Origin: Bacillaceae bacterium JMAK1
GTDB lineage: Bacteria; Bacillota; Bacilli; Bacillales; Marinococcaceae
Direction: 5' to 3'
Length of the DNA: 64,000 bases
Assembly: GCA_012970285.1 (NCBI GenBank)
Contig: JIBW01000006.1
Coordinates: 496,001 to 560,000 of the forward strand
Notes under the pieces: model-generated
What the model saw: the letters and a program-made list of their open reading frames with translations, nothing else
Databases searched by the model: none
What the model was told of the DNA's origin: nothing
Program-made: the position numbers and the translations under genes
Part shown: positions 1 to 8,303 of the stretch, piece after piece
How positions within the stretch are numbered: position 1 is the first letter of the stretch
Layout: every line of letters starts with the position of its first letter

Positions 1-431
1 AAATTAACGACGCAAAAGAAAAAGGTGCGAGCGTACTCGTCGGGGGTTCCTTTGATCAAGACGACGAAAAAGGAACATACTTCGTCCATCCAACCGTTCT
101 TGACGGCGTAACCGATGAGATGGCGATCATGCATGAAGAAACGTTCGGTCCAGTTGCACCAATCACGACTTTCACATCAATTGAAGATGCGATTGCGATT
201 GCCAACGACACACCGTTCGGCTTAGCCGCTTACTACTTTACCGAGAATTACCGTCGTGGACTTTACATTGCCGAAAACTTAGATTACGGAATAATTGGCT
301 GGAATGATGGTGGGCCGTCTGCTGTACAAGCTCCATTTGGTGGAATGAAAGAAAGCGGCATCGGCCGTGAAGGTGGGCCTGAAGGAATTGAAGGCTATCT
401 CGAAACGAAATATTTATCAATCGGACTGTAA
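1..431 (+). CDS. Aldehyde dehydrogenase, C-terminal part (5' end outside window)
   Basis: The reading frame is open from the first bases (codons begin at position 3) to TAA at 429-431, so this is the last ~142 codons of a protein that starts before the window. The [10 protein letters not shown] block and the C-terminal [16 protein letters not shown] block are typical of NAD(P)-dependent aldehyde dehydrogenases, closest in feel to succinate-semialdehyde or gamma-aminobutyraldehyde dehydrogenases. The catalytic Cys lies upstream and is not visible. Polyamine-type transporter and PuuB-like oxidase genes 2-8 kb away make an aminoaldehyde substrate plausible, but that is inference. A terminator follows directly. 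Confidence 0.9.
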   Translation, partial: INDAKEKGASVLVGGSFDQDDEKGTYFVHPTVLDGVTDEMAIMHEETFGPVAPITTFTSIEDAIAIANDTPFGLAAYYFTENYRRGLYIAENLDYGIIGWNDGGPSAVQAPFGGMKESGIGREGGPEGIEGYLETKYLSIGL

Positions 432-437
432 AAACTA

Positions 438-470
438 GGCACCGTCGTCCTGACGGTGCCCTTTTCCTTT
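438..470 (+). terminator. Rho-independent terminator after aldehyde dehydrogenase
   Basis: A perfect 9-bp stem (GGCACCGTC at 438-446 with GACGGTGCC at 452-460) has a 5-nt loop and is followed by CTTTTCCTTTTCTT. It ends the plus-strand aldehyde dehydrogenase transcript just before the convergent NhaC-type gene. Confidence 0.85.
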
Positions 471-479
471 TCTTAACCT

Positions 480-1823
480 TTAGAAAATAAAACCCGCTCC
501 TAGGAATAACGCTGTCGCAATGACTGCTCCCAATAACACATACGGCATAATTGTCCGCACTTGTAATACCGGTGATACTCCCGTACCTGCAGAGGTCATA
601 AAAATCGCATCTGAATAAAAGCACGCCTGACTACCGAGGGCGACCCCTGACATAATTGCAGCAATCATCAAGGATGGATTTACACCCATTTCAAACGACA
701 GTGGCATGAAAATCGGTGCAACAAGAACGATGAGCGCCCAGAAGTTCCCCGTAATAAAAGCAATAAATCCGCACGCTAAAAAGGCAATTAACGGCAAGAG
801 TTGTGGTGAAATAAACACTGTAAACACTTCAATCATGTATTCAGATAATCCGAGTTCTCGATTCCCTTCACCGATCGCTAACGCAAGAAGAATGATAAAC
901 GCAAGCGTCGTCATTGTTGTCAGTCCTTCACCAAAGTTGGTCATGAACTGAGTAGGTGTCATGATTTTTTGTGATATGTACATGATCGCTTGTACAACGA
1001 GCGCCGCAATGATTCCATGAATGAGATCATTATCAAAGTACATCATGACAATCACTAATACAATAATTGGGATGATAAAGTTCAATGGACTTGATTTCTT
1101 CACATCCGTATTCAAAGTTGCTTTAACAATAGCCGAACCTTTTTCCTCGGGCATCGTCGGACCACCTTGTTCGACACGTTCATAAGCCTTTTTCATGAGT
1201 CCTACTTTCGGTAAAAGCCCTACAGCAAGGAGCAATGCAATGACTACTGCAGCTAGAGGATAGAACATGAATGGGATTGCAGCCACATAATCTGTGAATC
1301 CAAGATTATAATCATTCACAACACCAACTGCAAATGCAGACCAGCTCGTAAACGGTACTAATACACAAATACAAGCACCGGTTGCATTGACGGTATACGC
1401 TAAATGCTCACGAGGCACTAGCTTCTTGTCGGTAATGCTTCTCATTGAAGACGACACAGCAAGTGCATTCAAATAATCATCAATAAAAATTATTAAACCG
1501 AGAAACCACGTCGTTACTAAACTCTTTTTAGGGGAGGTCGCGAATTTGGATAACGTATTTCCAAACCCAAGTAACGCACCTGACTTCTCAAAAATAGCAA
1601 TCATCGCTCCGAATCCGAAAATAATCAAAACAAGAAACTGAAATGTATCACTTGCCATCGCCATGTAAAGGAGCTCAATAACTCCAGTTAAAAAGCCCGT
1701 CCCATAGAGTAGTATAGCTGACACAAACACTGATAATATAAGCATTTCCTGTAGACGCTTCGTAACGATAATGCCCACGATCAAAATAAGAATTGGTATA
1801 ACTGATATGATTCCATACTCCAA
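480..1823 (-). CDS. nhaC: NhaC-family Na+/H+ antiporter
   Basis: This 447-residue protein is very hydrophobic throughout, with about ten or more membrane segments. The central IDDYLNALAVSSSMRSITD and LVPFTSWSAFAVG stretches are characteristic of NhaC-type sodium:proton antiporters of the ion transporter superfamily. The family exchanges cytoplasmic Na+ for external H+ or moves organic solutes. The start is a TTG at 1821-1823, seven bases after an AGGGGG ribosome site (1831-1836); no ATG fits better. It stands alone, convergent with the aldehyde dehydrogenase. The family call is solid; the exact substrate is not, because related antiporters exchange malate/lactate or amino acids. Confidence 0.85.
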   Translation of the reverse strand: MEYGIISVIPILILIVGIIVTKRLQEMLILSVFVSAILLYGTGFLTGVIELLYMAMASDTFQFLVLIIFGFGAMIAIFEKSGALLGFGNTLSKFATSPKKSLVTTWFLGLIIFIDDYLNALAVSSSMRSITDKKLVPREHLAYTVNATGACICVLVPFTSWSAFAVGVVNDYNLGFTDYVAAIPFMFYPLAAVVIALLLAVGLLPKVGLMKKAYERVEQGGPTMPEEKGSAIVKATLNTDVKKSSPLNFIIPIIVLVIVMMYFDNDLIHGIIAALVVQAIMYISQKIMTPTQFMTNFGEGLTTMTTLAFIILLALAIGEGNRELGLSEYMIEVFTVFISPQLLPLIAFLACGFIAFITGNFWALIVLVAPIFMPLSFEMGVNPSLMIAAIMSGVALGSQACFYSDAIFMTSAGTGVSPVLQVRTIMPYVLLGAVIATALFLGAGFIF

Positions 1824-2207
1824 GATGTTTCCCCCTTATACCTTTTCTTAAGTAGACTGCAAATTCTATGCCAAACACAGCCTGTATTAGCAAGGGAAAA
1901 CTATCATTCATTATGTACATATGCATAATTCATGTTTAATTGAATAGCGAGAGTAGAATGTTCTCTTGCCGTTTTGATTTCCTTCCTAGTTACGTTCATT
2001 CGATTAAATAGCCTGCAATTTTTGTTTATATACGATCTAAAGAACCTCTATAAAGCAAGGGAGAAATGATTTCTCTAAAAATTTTCACTAAAATTGCAAT
2101 AATTTCGGTTTCAATTATGCTTTGTAACGGGTAATATGTACGTAATAGTATTCGTACTTATTTGTAATTTCTCTGCTGATGAAGTTTTCTTTAAGGAGGG
2201 GAACCGG
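1824..2207. other. 384-bp divergent intergenic region
   Basis: No supported gene is present. The region separates the NhaC-type gene from the plus-strand Spo0E-like gene. A weak plus-strand sigma-A promoter can be proposed: TTGCAA at 2094-2099, a 16-bp gap, TATGCT at 2116-2121. A short inverted repeat (GAGAAAT/ATTTCTC near 2061-2075) has no clear role. Confidence 0.4.
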
Positions 2208-2366
2208 ATGCAACCGCCTGTACAAGTGACGAATAACATCGACGTACTTCGGAATGAAATGAACACACTTGCCCAACAGAAGGGCCTGAACAACCCCGAC
2301 GTATTAGAGAAATCCAAAGAATTAGATCAATTAATTTATGAATTCCTAATCGTGAAGAAGAATTAG
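2208..2366 (+). CDS. Spo0E-like aspartyl-phosphate phosphatase
   Basis: This 52-residue protein starts at ATG 2208, after a strong AAGGAGGGG ribosome site; a longer upstream reading without such a site is unlikely. It matches the Spo0E/YnzD family in size and in the helical hairpin pattern, with the signature KSKELDQLIYEF near residues 35-46. Family members dephosphorylate Spo0A~P and delay sporulation, and the SxELD acidic residue is the key catalytic position. It is monocistronic, followed by two terminators. Confidence is high for the family; which phosphorelay protein it targets is unknown. Confidence 0.85.
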   Translation: MQPPVQVTNNIDVLRNEMNTLAQQKGLNNPDVLEKSKELDQLIYEFLIVKKN

Positions 2367-2403
2367 GAATTTTTTAAGGGAAGCCATTGGCTTCCCTTTT
2401 TTT
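2342..2403 (+). terminator. Tandem terminators between Spo0E-like gene and GNAT gene
   Basis: Two hairpins stand in series. The first (AATTCCTAA 2342-2350 with TTAGGAATT 2364-2372) overlaps the end of the Spo0E-like gene and runs into TTTTTT. The second (GGGAAGCC 2379-2386 with GGCTTCCC 2390-2397) is followed by TTTTTT and can also serve the minus-strand GNAT operon. Confidence 0.8.
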
Positions 2404-2405
2404 CG

Positions 2406-3041
2406 TTAAGTTCCTGTATTCTTCCACTCCATTAACGTTGCATACTCTAGTGACTCATGATCCTTTGGCAAGTAACCTTCAAGCACTCTTTGAAATTGAA
2501 AGCCTTGCCCTAGTTGAAAACTCATCACCGGGTCTTGTAAGTCTCCATTAATAACTTGTTGACAGTATTCTTCTGCAGACAACTCTTTAGCATACCGATG
2601 ATAATGAGGGATCCTCCCACCGAACATTATCCCTTTTAATCCCAGCTCCCTACATAGCTGCCTCCGTTGCTCATAAAGGAGATGGCCAATTTTTCGCCCT
2701 CGATACGAAGGATGAACAACAACATCAGCCCCGTAAAGGTGAGTCCCGTCATAGTTATGATTGTGGAAATAACCATTACCCGTAATCTCAGATATCGTAT
2801 GCTGTTTCGCATAATCACTCATATCTACGATTAGACTCGAGCAAGAACCGACAATCTGTCCTTGTAATTCCGCAACAAATTGACCGTTTGGAAAATACTC
2901 AAGATGTTTTTCGTAATGCTTTTCTTTAAATACAATTTGTTCGTTTCCAAATCCCTCTGCGGCTAATACAGCGACATCGGTAATATCACTCGGCATCATT
3001 ACTCGTATTAACGGTTCATCCAACGACTCTGTTTTAAGCAT
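2406..3041 (-). CDS. GNAT-family N-acetyltransferase (YhcX-like GNAT domain)
   Basis: This 211-residue protein carries the acetyl-CoA loop VHPSYRGRKIGHLLYEQRR (about residues 112-130), the motif A signature of GNAT enzymes. The following GRIPHYHRYA and FQLGQGFQFQRVLEGYLP segments resemble the GNAT domain that precedes the nitrilase domain in Bacillus YhcX, but here no nitrilase domain follows. It has an AGGAAGG ribosome site before ATG 3039-3041. It is the last gene of the minus-strand polyamine-type run, 23 bp after the flavin oxidase, so acetylation of an amine is plausible, though not shown by the sequence. Confidence 0.8.
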   Translation of the reverse strand: MLKTESLDEPLIRVMMPSDITDVAVLAAEGFGNEQIVFKEKHYEKHLEYFPNGQFVAELQGQIVGSCSSLIVDMSDYAKQHTISEITGNGYFHNHNYDGTHLYGADVVVHPSYRGRKIGHLLYEQRRQLCRELGLKGIMFGGRIPHYHRYAKELSAEEYCQQVINGDLQDPVMSFQLGQGFQFQRVLEGYLPKDHESLEYATLMEWKNTGT

Positions 3042-3064
3042 GATTATCCTTCCTCTTTTCAGAT

Positions 3065-4336
3065 TTAGCGACGATCTTGATGCTTATAATAAAACTTCAT
3101 CAATGAAATACCTTTTTGATAATGTTGATGGAACGGAATCGTTGACAATTGCCGCTTTTCTAATGGAATTGACACTGGCGCACGAGAAAAAATCGCTTCT
3201 GCTAGTTGTTTACCGAGCATTGAAGACATCGCAGCTCCATGACCTGCATAACCAAACGCGTAATAAGTGCCATCATTTAACTGGCCAATATAAGGCAACT
3301 TTTCAGTCGTAAATGCGACTTTCCCTCCCCATTCAAAATCAATATTGCGGTCATATAATTGGGGGAAAACTGTCAGCATTCCTTCGTGTAGATTATTAAA
3401 AAGCCGTTTTTGATCTCGTTTTGATGAGCTTCTTCCTGATCCTCCGAAAGCAAGCCTATTGTCTGCCGTCCTCCGGAAATAATATAAAAGGTTCTTAGAA
3501 TCAGCCACCGCACGATCATGTACAATTAACGTTTCTACAAGCTTCTCTGGAAGAGGCTCTGTAGCAATCATGATGCTCTCTACTGGTACAACCGATCTTT
3601 GAATCGTCTTATGCAATGGTCCAGAGTAACCATTCGTTGCAATAACGAGTTCTTTTGCCGTAACAGTACCCTTCTCGGTTTTAATGACAACTTGTTTTTT
3701 CAAACGCTTTATTGATAAGGCTTCCGTACGCTCAAAAATCGTTCCACCATGATCTTCGACTGCTTTAGCAAGACCAACCGCATAGTTAAACGGGTGAAAG
3801 TGAGCGCTCTTAGGATCAACCCTACCTCCAACGTAAAATGATGTTGCAAGTTCTGAACGAAGTTCGTTTCGTTCGACGATGTCCACCGTATGGTTAAAGT
3901 GCTTATGCAGCACTTCCTGTTCAGCTTTCATCGCATCTAAATCCGCCTCTTTGTAGGCTGCATAAAAATCACCATTACGCTTGAAATCACATGAAATGTT
4001 CTGTTCACGAATGATCTGTTCAACGAGGTCGATTGCATCTAACGAGAGTTGGAACATTTCCTTTGCGGCTTGCTCACCTTTTTTCTCCATCCAATGCTTC
4101 ATCGAACCGTGATAACCGGTTAACACTTCACCCCCATTCCGACCACTCGCTCCAGAACCAACATACTTCTGCTCGAGAACAACCGTCTGAATGCCTTGCT
4201 TTTGCAAATGGTACGCGGTCGATAACCCTGTGTAACCTGCACCAATTATGACAACATCTGTTGTTACATCTTGTTCTAACGATGCGCGGTGTAGACGTTG
4301 TGTTGATGTCGCTTCCCACATTGATAAAGTTTCCAT
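3065..4336 (-). CDS. FAD-dependent amine/amino-acid oxidase, PuuB-like (DAO family)
   Basis: This 423-residue protein has an N-terminal Rossmann FAD motif VVIIGAGYTGLSTAYHL (about residues 28-44), the GSGASGRNGGEV FAD-binding stretch, and a C-terminal GTYYAFGYAGHGAAMS stretch. The layout matches the D-amino-acid-oxidase superfamily, and the closest recognisable group is gamma-glutamylputrescine oxidase (PuuB). Its position directly after the polyamine-type ABC permeases (28-bp gap) supports oxidation of an imported amine. No PuuA ligase is in the window, so the substrate may instead be the free amine or another secondary amine. Confidence 0.8.
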   Translation of the reverse strand: METLSMWEATSTQRLHRASLEQDVTTDVVIIGAGYTGLSTAYHLQKQGIQTVVLEQKYVGSGASGRNGGEVLTGYHGSMKHWMEKKGEQAAKEMFQLSLDAIDLVEQIIREQNISCDFKRNGDFYAAYKEADLDAMKAEQEVLHKHFNHTVDIVERNELRSELATSFYVGGRVDPKSAHFHPFNYAVGLAKAVEDHGGTIFERTEALSIKRLKKQVVIKTEKGTVTAKELVIATNGYSGPLHKTIQRSVVPVESIMIATEPLPEKLVETLIVHDRAVADSKNLLYYFRRTADNRLAFGGSGRSSSKRDQKRLFNNLHEGMLTVFPQLYDRNIDFEWGGKVAFTTEKLPYIGQLNDGTYYAFGYAGHGAAMSSMLGKQLAEAIFSRAPVSIPLEKRQLSTIPFHQHYQKGISLMKFYYKHQDRR

Positions 4337-4364
4337 ATTTCCATCTCCCAGATTAAACGATGTG

Positions 4365-5213
4365 CTAACGAGTCACTCTCTTTGAACGACTTGACGTAAA
4401 ACGTGTGAAAATCAGGACTGACAATAAAACGAGTGCCATCAGTAAGATGGACAATGCAGAACCTAATTGCCAATTCATCTCAACAACGAAAGCGTCACGG
4501 ATTACATTTCCGATCATGACTAGCCGGTTTCCTGTTAGTAAATCCGTAATTACAAAGACACTAACTGCCGGAATAAATGTCATAAACACACCTGCAATGA
4601 CGCCAGGCATTGTAATCGGCAATGTTACACGCAAAAACGTCGATACAGGACCTGCTCCCAAATCTTCTGCAGCTTCTAAATACCTTCGGTCTAACTGTTC
4701 AATTGACGCATAAATTGGCAAGATCATAAACGGCAAAAACCCATAAACCATACCAACTATGATAGAAAATGGCGTATATAACATCGTGATTGGCTCTGAA
4801 ATGATGCCAATCGATAACAACAACTGATTAATCACCCCTTCATTATTTAATAAAATGACCCACGCATATAAACGAATTAACAAGTTACTCCAAAATGGGA
4901 TCATGACGAGAATCAACAAGATATTCTTCCACTTTCCTGAGTGGGCAATAAAGTAGGCAAACGGATAGCCAACGAGTAAGCAAATGACCGTAGACACAAA
5001 CGCCCAAACGATCGATTGCCAAATAATCTGTAAATAAAATGGATCAAAGGCTTGAAGATAAGCATCTAAACTAAACTCATAAATGATGAGTCCATACCCA
5101 CCATCTGTTGAAAAGCTGATCACTGTAATGAGTGCCACCGGCACTACTAAAAAGAGTGTTAACCAGACAATCGCTGGAGAAAGGAGAGCGTACGCATTTC
5201 GAATCGGTTTCAT
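4365..5213 (-). CDS. potB: ABC transporter permease, PotB-like
   Basis: This 282-residue membrane protein has about six segments and the cytoplasmic EAA loop YLEAAEDLGAGPVSTFLRVTLP (about residues 177-198), which docks on the ATPase. It starts with a hydrophobic segment and a periplasmic-side loop typical of PotB/PotH permeases. Its ATG overlaps the end of the PotC-like gene by 4 bp, so the two are translationally coupled. The order here is D-A-C-B rather than the usual A-B-C-D. The permease call is firm; spermidine/putrescine specificity is by family. Confidence 0.88.
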   Translation of the reverse strand: MKPIRNAYALLSPAIVWLTLFLVVPVALITVISFSTDGGYGLIIYEFSLDAYLQAFDPFYLQIIWQSIVWAFVSTVICLLVGYPFAYFIAHSGKWKNILLILVMIPFWSNLLIRLYAWVILLNNEGVINQLLLSIGIISEPITMLYTPFSIIVGMVYGFLPFMILPIYASIEQLDRRYLEAAEDLGAGPVSTFLRVTLPITMPGVIAGVFMTFIPAVSVFVITDLLTGNRLVMIGNVIRDAFVVEMNWQLGSALSILLMALVLLSVLIFTRFTSSRSKRVTR

Positions 5214-6007
5214 GAACGATCCCCTCCTCGTGATTGAATTTGAATGAGTACTCGTCCGACAATGAGAACAACGATCACAATGAAGATAAGTAAAATCGTT
5301 GATAAAGCGTTAATTTCCGGTGAAACACCACGTCGAACCATGGAGTAGATGAGAACAGGCAACGTGTTGGACCCAGGCCCTGTTGTGAAGAAGGCAACAA
5401 CAAATTCATCGAGTGAGATCGTAAATGCGAGCAATGACGCTGCCAGTACCCCAGGGAAGATTAACGGAAAGGTAACGCGCCAAAACGTTTGCCATTTGTT
5501 TGCCCCTAAGTCTTTTGCTGCCTCTTCCATAGCAGGATCAAACCCATGAAGCCTCGCCATGACGACGAGCATCACGAAAGATGTCGCCATAACAACATGA
5601 CCAGGGAAAACCGTATTTAAGCCGAGCGTCATGCCGACCATTGCATAAAGTGCAAGCAGTGAAATGCCAACGACAATCTCAGGCATAGCGACTGGAATAT
5701 AGAAAATCACATTCAAAAATCTCTTTCCAGGAAAGTTATACCGATACAGAGCAATCGCTGCTAACGTACCGAGAATTGTCGAGATGATGGTCGTTACGAC
5801 TGCAATATAGAGACTATTCTGCACCGCACTTAGAATTTGTCGATTTGAAAAAAGCGATTCATACCACTGGGTCGTAAAACCTGTCCAAACCGTTCCAACA
5901 CTTGAATCATTAAATGAGAAAGCCATCACTACAAACAAAGGTATGTAAAAAAACAAAAACACAAGAACTGAAAAACTACCGAGGATAATCTTTGTCTTTT
6001 TTCTCAT
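5210..6007 (-). CDS. potC: ABC transporter permease, PotC-like
   Basis: This 265-residue inner-membrane permease has six predicted segments. The EEAAKDLGANKWQTFWRVTFP motif (about residues 161-181) is the EAA loop that contacts PotA. The FYIPVAMPEIVVGISLLALY segment is typical of PotC/PotI proteins. The start is ATG 6005-6007 after GCAGGTGTGAGCG, 18 bp downstream of the PotA-like stop. It overlaps the next permease gene by 4 bp. Confidence 0.88.
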   Translation of the reverse strand: MRKKTKIILGSFSVLVFLFFYIPLFVVMAFSFNDSSVGTVWTGFTTQWYESLFSNRQILSAVQNSLYIAVVTTIISTILGTLAAIALYRYNFPGKRFLNVIFYIPVAMPEIVVGISLLALYAMVGMTLGLNTVFPGHVVMATSFVMLVVMARLHGFDPAMEEAAKDLGANKWQTFWRVTFPLIFPGVLAASLLAFTISLDEFVVAFFTTGPGSNTLPVLIYSMVRRGVSPEINALSTILLIFIVIVVLIVGRVLIQIQSRGGDRS

Positions 6008-6025
6008 CGCTCACACCTGCTTTTC

Positions 6026-7096
6026 TTAGGCCGATAATACGATCGCATGCTTTGCTTCCCAACCAATAATCATCTCATCTCCCTCTTTTACTGCACTAAA
6101 CCGATCACCACTCGCTTGAACGATTAATCGTTGCCCACTAGGTGTTTCGCATATAAATTTAATGATCGCACCTGCATAGATAATCTCTCGTAACGTTGTT
6201 GATACCGTAAACGGTGTCGCTTTTGATTCATAAAATTGAACGTTCTCAGGACGAATAGAAAATAAAATCTCATCTCCCTTTTTCACATCGGGATTATGGT
6301 TTGCGATTACATCCATGTCACCTACTGATACGATCATATGATCCACCAGAACTTCTTGAACCGATCCCGAAAGAACATTGGCTTCACCAATGAAACTTGC
6401 GACAAATGGCGTTCGTGGATGTTCATAGATTTCTTGAGGTGTTCCAAGTTGCTCAATTTCACCTTTGTTCATGACAACAATTCGATCTGACATCGTTAAC
6501 GCTTCTTCTTGGTCATGCGTGACATAAACAAACGTAATCCCTAAACGTTGTTGTAACTGCTTTAATTCCAACTGCATTTGTTTACGTAACTTCAAATCAA
6601 GCGCACCGAGTGGCTCATCGAGCAATAACACTTTCGGATCATTAACGATCGCTCTCGCAATTGCCACTCGTTGTTGTTGACCACCACTAAGTTGCTTTGG
6701 GCTTCGATCAGCAAACGATTCGAGCTGGACGAGCGCCAGCGCTTCTTTCACTTTTGTTGCGATTTGATCCTTTTTCATCTTCTTCATCTTGAGACCAAAA
6801 GCGACGTTTTGGAAAACCGTCATATGAGGGAATAACGAGTAGCTTTGAAAGACTGTATTTACATCTCGTTGATATGGTTCTAGCCTTCCTACCTCTTTGT
6901 CTGAAAGCCAGATCTCACCTGAGGTAGGTGTTTCAAAGCCTGCGATCATACGTAACGTCGTTGTCTTTCCACATCCAGACGGTCCAAGAATTGTAATAAA
7001 TTCCTTTGCACGAATGGTTAAATTGAGATTATTTACAGCAGTACCTTCATCAAATGATTTTGTTACTTGTTTAATTTCCACCATCGTCTCATCCAA
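6026..7096 (-). CDS. potA: Polyamine-type ABC transporter ATPase, PotA-like
   Basis: This 356-residue ATPase has Walker A GPSGCGKT at 38-45, signature LSGGQ at 136-140, Walker B VLLLDE at 156-161, an H-loop [10 protein letters not shown] and a C-terminal TOBE domain (about 270-350). It energises import of the solute delivered by the PotD-like lipoprotein. The best start is TTG at 7094-7096, eight bases after AAGGGAG; an internal ATG four codons later lacks such spacing. It lies 60 bp downstream of potD with a stem-loop in between. Specificity for polyamines rests on neighbours, since maltose or iron ATPases look similar. Confidence 0.9.
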   Translation of the reverse strand: MDETMVEIKQVTKSFDEGTAVNNLNLTIRAKEFITILGPSGCGKTTTLRMIAGFETPTSGEIWLSDKEVGRLEPYQRDVNTVFQSYSLFPHMTVFQNVAFGLKMKKMKKDQIATKVKEALALVQLESFADRSPKQLSGGQQQRVAIARAIVNDPKVLLLDEPLGALDLKLRKQMQLELKQLQQRLGITFVYVTHDQEEALTMSDRIVVMNKGEIEQLGTPQEIYEHPRTPFVASFIGEANVLSGSVQEVLVDHMIVSVGDMDVIANHNPDVKKGDEILFSIRPENVQFYESKATPFTVSTTLREIIYAGAIIKFICETPSGQRLIVQASGDRFSAVKEGDEMIIGWEAKHAIVLSA

Positions 7097-7118
7097 CCTG
7101 AATTCTCCCTTCTTAAAG

Positions 7119-7144
7119 AAGCCTTCTATGTCACTAGAAGGCTT
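7119..7144 (-). other. Stem-loop between potD and potA
   Basis: A perfect 9-bp inverted repeat (AAGCCTTCT 7119-7127 and AGAAGGCTT 7136-7144) with an 8-nt loop sits in the 60-bp gap after the binding-protein gene. On the minus strand it is followed only by CTTCTTTAAG, a weak T tract. It could slow decay of the potD message or act as a leaky terminator, giving more binding protein than ATPase. Confidence 0.5.
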
Positions 7145-7156
7145 TAACTTATATTC

Positions 7157-8224
7157 CTATTGCGCTCGAACTTCATTCCAGATTCGATTGATTGCTCTCG
7201 TTTCATCTTGAGTAGGGTCAACATAGTATTCTGATGAATCAGGAATCTCAGGGTAAGAAGCTTGATTCGATAATTCTTCCTCTGACATTAGCTCTCTAGC
7301 TGCTGCGTTTGGATTACTGCTTGGAATGTAATCCGTCAGCATCTTACTTACTTCCGCACCTAACATGAAGTTGATAAAGACTTCTGCTGTATATTGACTA
7401 TTCGCATTAGAAGGGATCGCAAAGTTATCCATCCAAAGCATCCCACCATCTTCCTCAGGTAAGACATAAGCAATTGCGTCATTTTCTGCCATCGCAATTC
7501 CAGCTTGATCGGAATAAGCGAGTGACGCGACCGTCTGGCCACTAATGAGTTCTGCTGCTGGTTGAGTCGTATACTTCAAGACGTTATCATTAAGATCACC
7601 TAAAATTCCTTGTGCTTCTTCTAAACTTGCATCATCCAAATCATTAATGCTTTTACCGAGCCTTTGTAATGCGAGCGACACGAAGTCACGAGACGTATCA
7701 TGCGCGGTTACTTTCCCAGCATATTCAGGGTCCCAAAGTACTTCCCAACTTGTCGGTGGTTCTTCAAACACTTCTGTGTTGTACGCTAAGCCTGTACTAC
7801 CATATAGATAAGGAACAGAGTAACGATTCTCTGGATCGAACTCTAGATCTTGAAACTCTTCTGCGATATTTTCAAAGTTCGGAATATTTTCCATGTTAAG
7901 CTCTGCAAGTAAATCCATCTGAATCATTCGATCAATAAAATAGTCTGTCGGGATGATAATGTCATAGGAAATTGCACCGCTATTAATTTGGGTAAGCATC
8001 TCTTCATTGGATGCATACGTATCATAAATAACCTCTACACCGAACTCTTCTTCAAAATCAGCGAGAATTTGCTCATCAATGTTATGTCCCCAGTTAAAGA
8101 AATACAATTCGTCCGCAAGCTCTTGCTCACCGCCTGCAACGTCAGAATCTGAGCTTCCACCATTACCACAAGCACTGAGCACAGCAACCCCTAAAAACAA
8201 TGTACCGAATGCAAACTTTTTCAT
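7157..8224 (-). CDS. potD: Extracellular polyamine-type solute-binding lipoprotein, PotD-like
   Basis: This 355-residue protein has a lipoprotein signal peptide ending in the lipobox LSAC, with Cys19 as the lipidation site. The mature part has the bacterial solute-binding type 1 fold seen in PotD/PotF: ELYFFNWGHNIDEQILADFEEEFG near residues 40-63 and the aromatic/acidic pocket stretch WEVLWDPEYAGKVTAHD. It captures the substrate outside the membrane for the PotACB-like complex. A ribosome site AAGGGGGT precedes the ATG. Putrescine/spermidine is the family expectation; the pocket residues were not aligned in detail. Confidence 0.88.
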   Translation of the reverse strand: MKKFAFGTLFLGVAVLSACGNGGSSDSDVAGGEQELADELYFFNWGHNIDEQILADFEEEFGVEVIYDTYASNEEMLTQINSGAISYDIIIPTDYFIDRMIQMDLLAELNMENIPNFENIAEEFQDLEFDPENRYSVPYLYGSTGLAYNTEVFEEPPTSWEVLWDPEYAGKVTAHDTSRDFVSLALQRLGKSINDLDDASLEEAQGILGDLNDNVLKYTTQPAAELISGQTVASLAYSDQAGIAMAENDAIAYVLPEEDGGMLWMDNFAIPSNANSQYTAEVFINFMLGAEVSKMLTDYIPSSNPNAAARELMSEEELSNQASYPEIPDSSEYYVDPTQDETRAINRIWNEVRAQ

Positions 8225-8303
8225 TTTAAAGACCCCCTTATTTCAAATAATAGGCTAGCAAAGAAAAACGACGGACACCCCCTTATTTTCATGAATAATC
8301 TGC

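Noticed and set aside
238-624. 128-codon minus-strand frame
   Set aside because: It lies antisense to the aldehyde dehydrogenase and overlaps the NhaC-type 3' end; no ribosome site or domain.
2054-2080. Small inverted repeat before the Spo0E-like gene as a terminator
   Set aside because: Only a 7-bp stem with no proper T tract and no gene ending nearby.
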